DNA of 5,340 bases from JBHIBA01 sp046758845 (lineage in GTDB: Bacteria; UBA8248; JACPRG01; G963555815): NCBI GenBank assembly GCA_046758845.1, contig JBHIBA010000318.1, positions 1-5,340 on the forward strand, written 5' to 3'. How positions within the stretch are numbered: the first letter of the stretch is position 1; each line of letters begins with the position of its first letter. Made by a program: the position numbers and the translations under genes. Positions 4,760 through 5,340 of this stretch are shown piece after piece. Below the pieces are notes generated by a model, which did not search any database, was not told where the DNA came from, and saw only the letters and a list, made by a program, of their open reading frames with translations.

Positions 4760-5340
4760 ATGGCGAACGAGTGGCCTGTTTCGGCGCACGACCCAAATGA
4801 CAGCGCGATGGATTACTACATCTGCGACTGCGAGGCGCACATCATGCCGGAGGATTACCGGCGCTTCATTAAGTACTTCCCCGCCACGGCGACGTTCGAG
4901 TACGCCCACAAGATGTGCATGCACTGGGTGTGGACGGATCACGTGACGGGGAAGGAGTACAAACACCCGGGGATGGACTGGACGATGGAGAAGATCATCG
5001 CCGACTACGATTCGTGCGGCGTGGACCAGTCCTGCCTGATGCGCGAGTCCTTCATCGACACGGCCATGGACCACGCCCCCTTCTCCACCAACCAGCACGT
5101 CATCGACGCCCTGGAGAGATACCCGGACCGCTTCATCGGCTGCTCCAACGTCGGCCCTTTCAGCAAGCGGAAGACCAGCGACATCCTCTGGGAGCTGGAG
5201 TACCTGCACACGAACTTCAACTTCAAGACGACGAAGTTCTACATGCCCGAGGACACCTACATCAACGACCGGCGGCTGTGGCCCGTCTACGAGAAGTGCG
5301 AGGAGATGGGCATCGTCTCCTTCTTCCACACGGGCCTGAC
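4760..5340 (+). CDS. Amidohydrolase-2 family metal-dependent hydrolase/decarboxylase, partial (C-terminus outside window)
   Basis: The frame is open for 193 codons to the window edge. It matches the N-terminal half of amidohydrolase family 2 TIM-barrel enzymes (the ACMSD / resorcylate decarboxylase-like group), which hydrolyse or decarboxylate carboxylic and aromatic acids with a divalent metal. Visible are the first-strand motif DCEAHIMP (23-30) and FFHTG (188-192), whose His190 fits the later barrel metal ligand. Glu25 and His27 form an ExH pair in place of the usual HxH; ExH is known from gamma-resorcylate decarboxylase-type members, so a decarboxylase is possible, but the distal metal-binding Asp lies outside the window. 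The region between holds ADYDSCGVDQSCLM (81-94) and ERYPDRFIG (119-127), typical of the family helix and strand before the next barrel strand. It is GC-rich like the lyase gene but separated from it by 411 nt, so it is probably not in the same operon. No signal peptide is seen. Confidence 0.85.
   Translation, partial: MANEWPVSAHDPNDSAMDYYICDCEAHIMPEDYRRFIKYFPATATFEYAHKMCMHWVWTDHVTGKEYKHPGMDWTMEKIIADYDSCGVDQSCLMRESFIDTAMDHAPFSTNQHVIDALERYPDRFIGCSNVGPFSKRKTSDILWELEYLHTNFNFKTTKFYMPEDTYINDRRLWPVYEKCEEMGIVSFFHTGL

Noticed and set aside
4509..4796. 95-codon minus-strand open frame in the intergenic region
   Set aside because: It has no recognisable motif and overlaps the amidohydrolase ribosome site and start.
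4661..5329. 222-codon minus-strand open frame opposite the amidohydrolase
   Set aside because: Antisense of a frame with clear amidohydrolase motifs; the Val/Leu/Arg-rich product looks like codon-bias noise.
1..5340. CRISPR array, tRNA or rRNA genes
   Set aside because: No regularly spaced repeat series and no cloverleaf or rRNA-like sequence was seen on either strand.

Overview
The window looks like chromosomal DNA from a high-GC environmental bacterium. Most genes are strongly GC-rich (hand count 41/60 in 3241-3300), have Shine-Dalgarno sites and use ATG or GTG starts. I cannot name the phylum. GC-rich CCAGGGG-type intergenic hairpins and an amidohydrolase/dehydrogenase/lyase gene mix would fit a soil or sediment lineage such as Desulfobacterota-like or Rokubacteria-like bacteria, but this is a guess.

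Layout. On the minus strand, 1-133 is the 5' part of a small CxxC...CxxC zinc-ribbon protein that runs off the left edge. Positions 134-408 are non-coding: a TATAAT box on the minus strand for that gene, a perfect GC-rich hairpin, and two copies of a CCAGGGG...CTTTT...AAAGC repeat, one of them forming a bulged hairpin. Next comes a complete minus-strand 3-hydroxyisobutyrate dehydrogenase-family gene (409-1335, GTG start). The divergent gap 1336-1466 holds a good sigma70-like promoter facing right, with a 7-bp inverted repeat over its -35 box and start point.

The promoter reads into a two-gene unit: a 70-aa putative zinc-finger protein (1467-1679) and a 393-aa two-domain dCTP deaminase (1699-2880). 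The deaminase gene is AT-richer than its surroundings (hand counts 21/60 in 2041-2100 and 25/60 in 2281-2340), so it was probably acquired horizontally. After a 109-nt gap comes a GC-rich lyase of the adenylosuccinate lyase/3-carboxymuconate cycloisomerase superfamily (2990-4348). The 411-nt gap 4349-4759 has no convincing gene but is full of inverted repeats: a 17-nt inverted pair bounding 225 bp, and a 38-bp imperfect palindrome. An amidohydrolase-2 family gene starts at 4760 and runs off the right edge.

How the genes may work together: the dehydrogenase, lyase and amidohydrolase are all typical of organic-acid or aromatic catabolism, but they are not one operon and no common substrate can be read from the sequence. 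The most unusual part is the low-GC pair of zinc-finger protein and double-domain dCTP deaminase with its own apparently regulated promoter. It could be a transferred nucleotide-metabolism cassette; a role in phage defence by dCTP depletion is possible but only a hypothesis.
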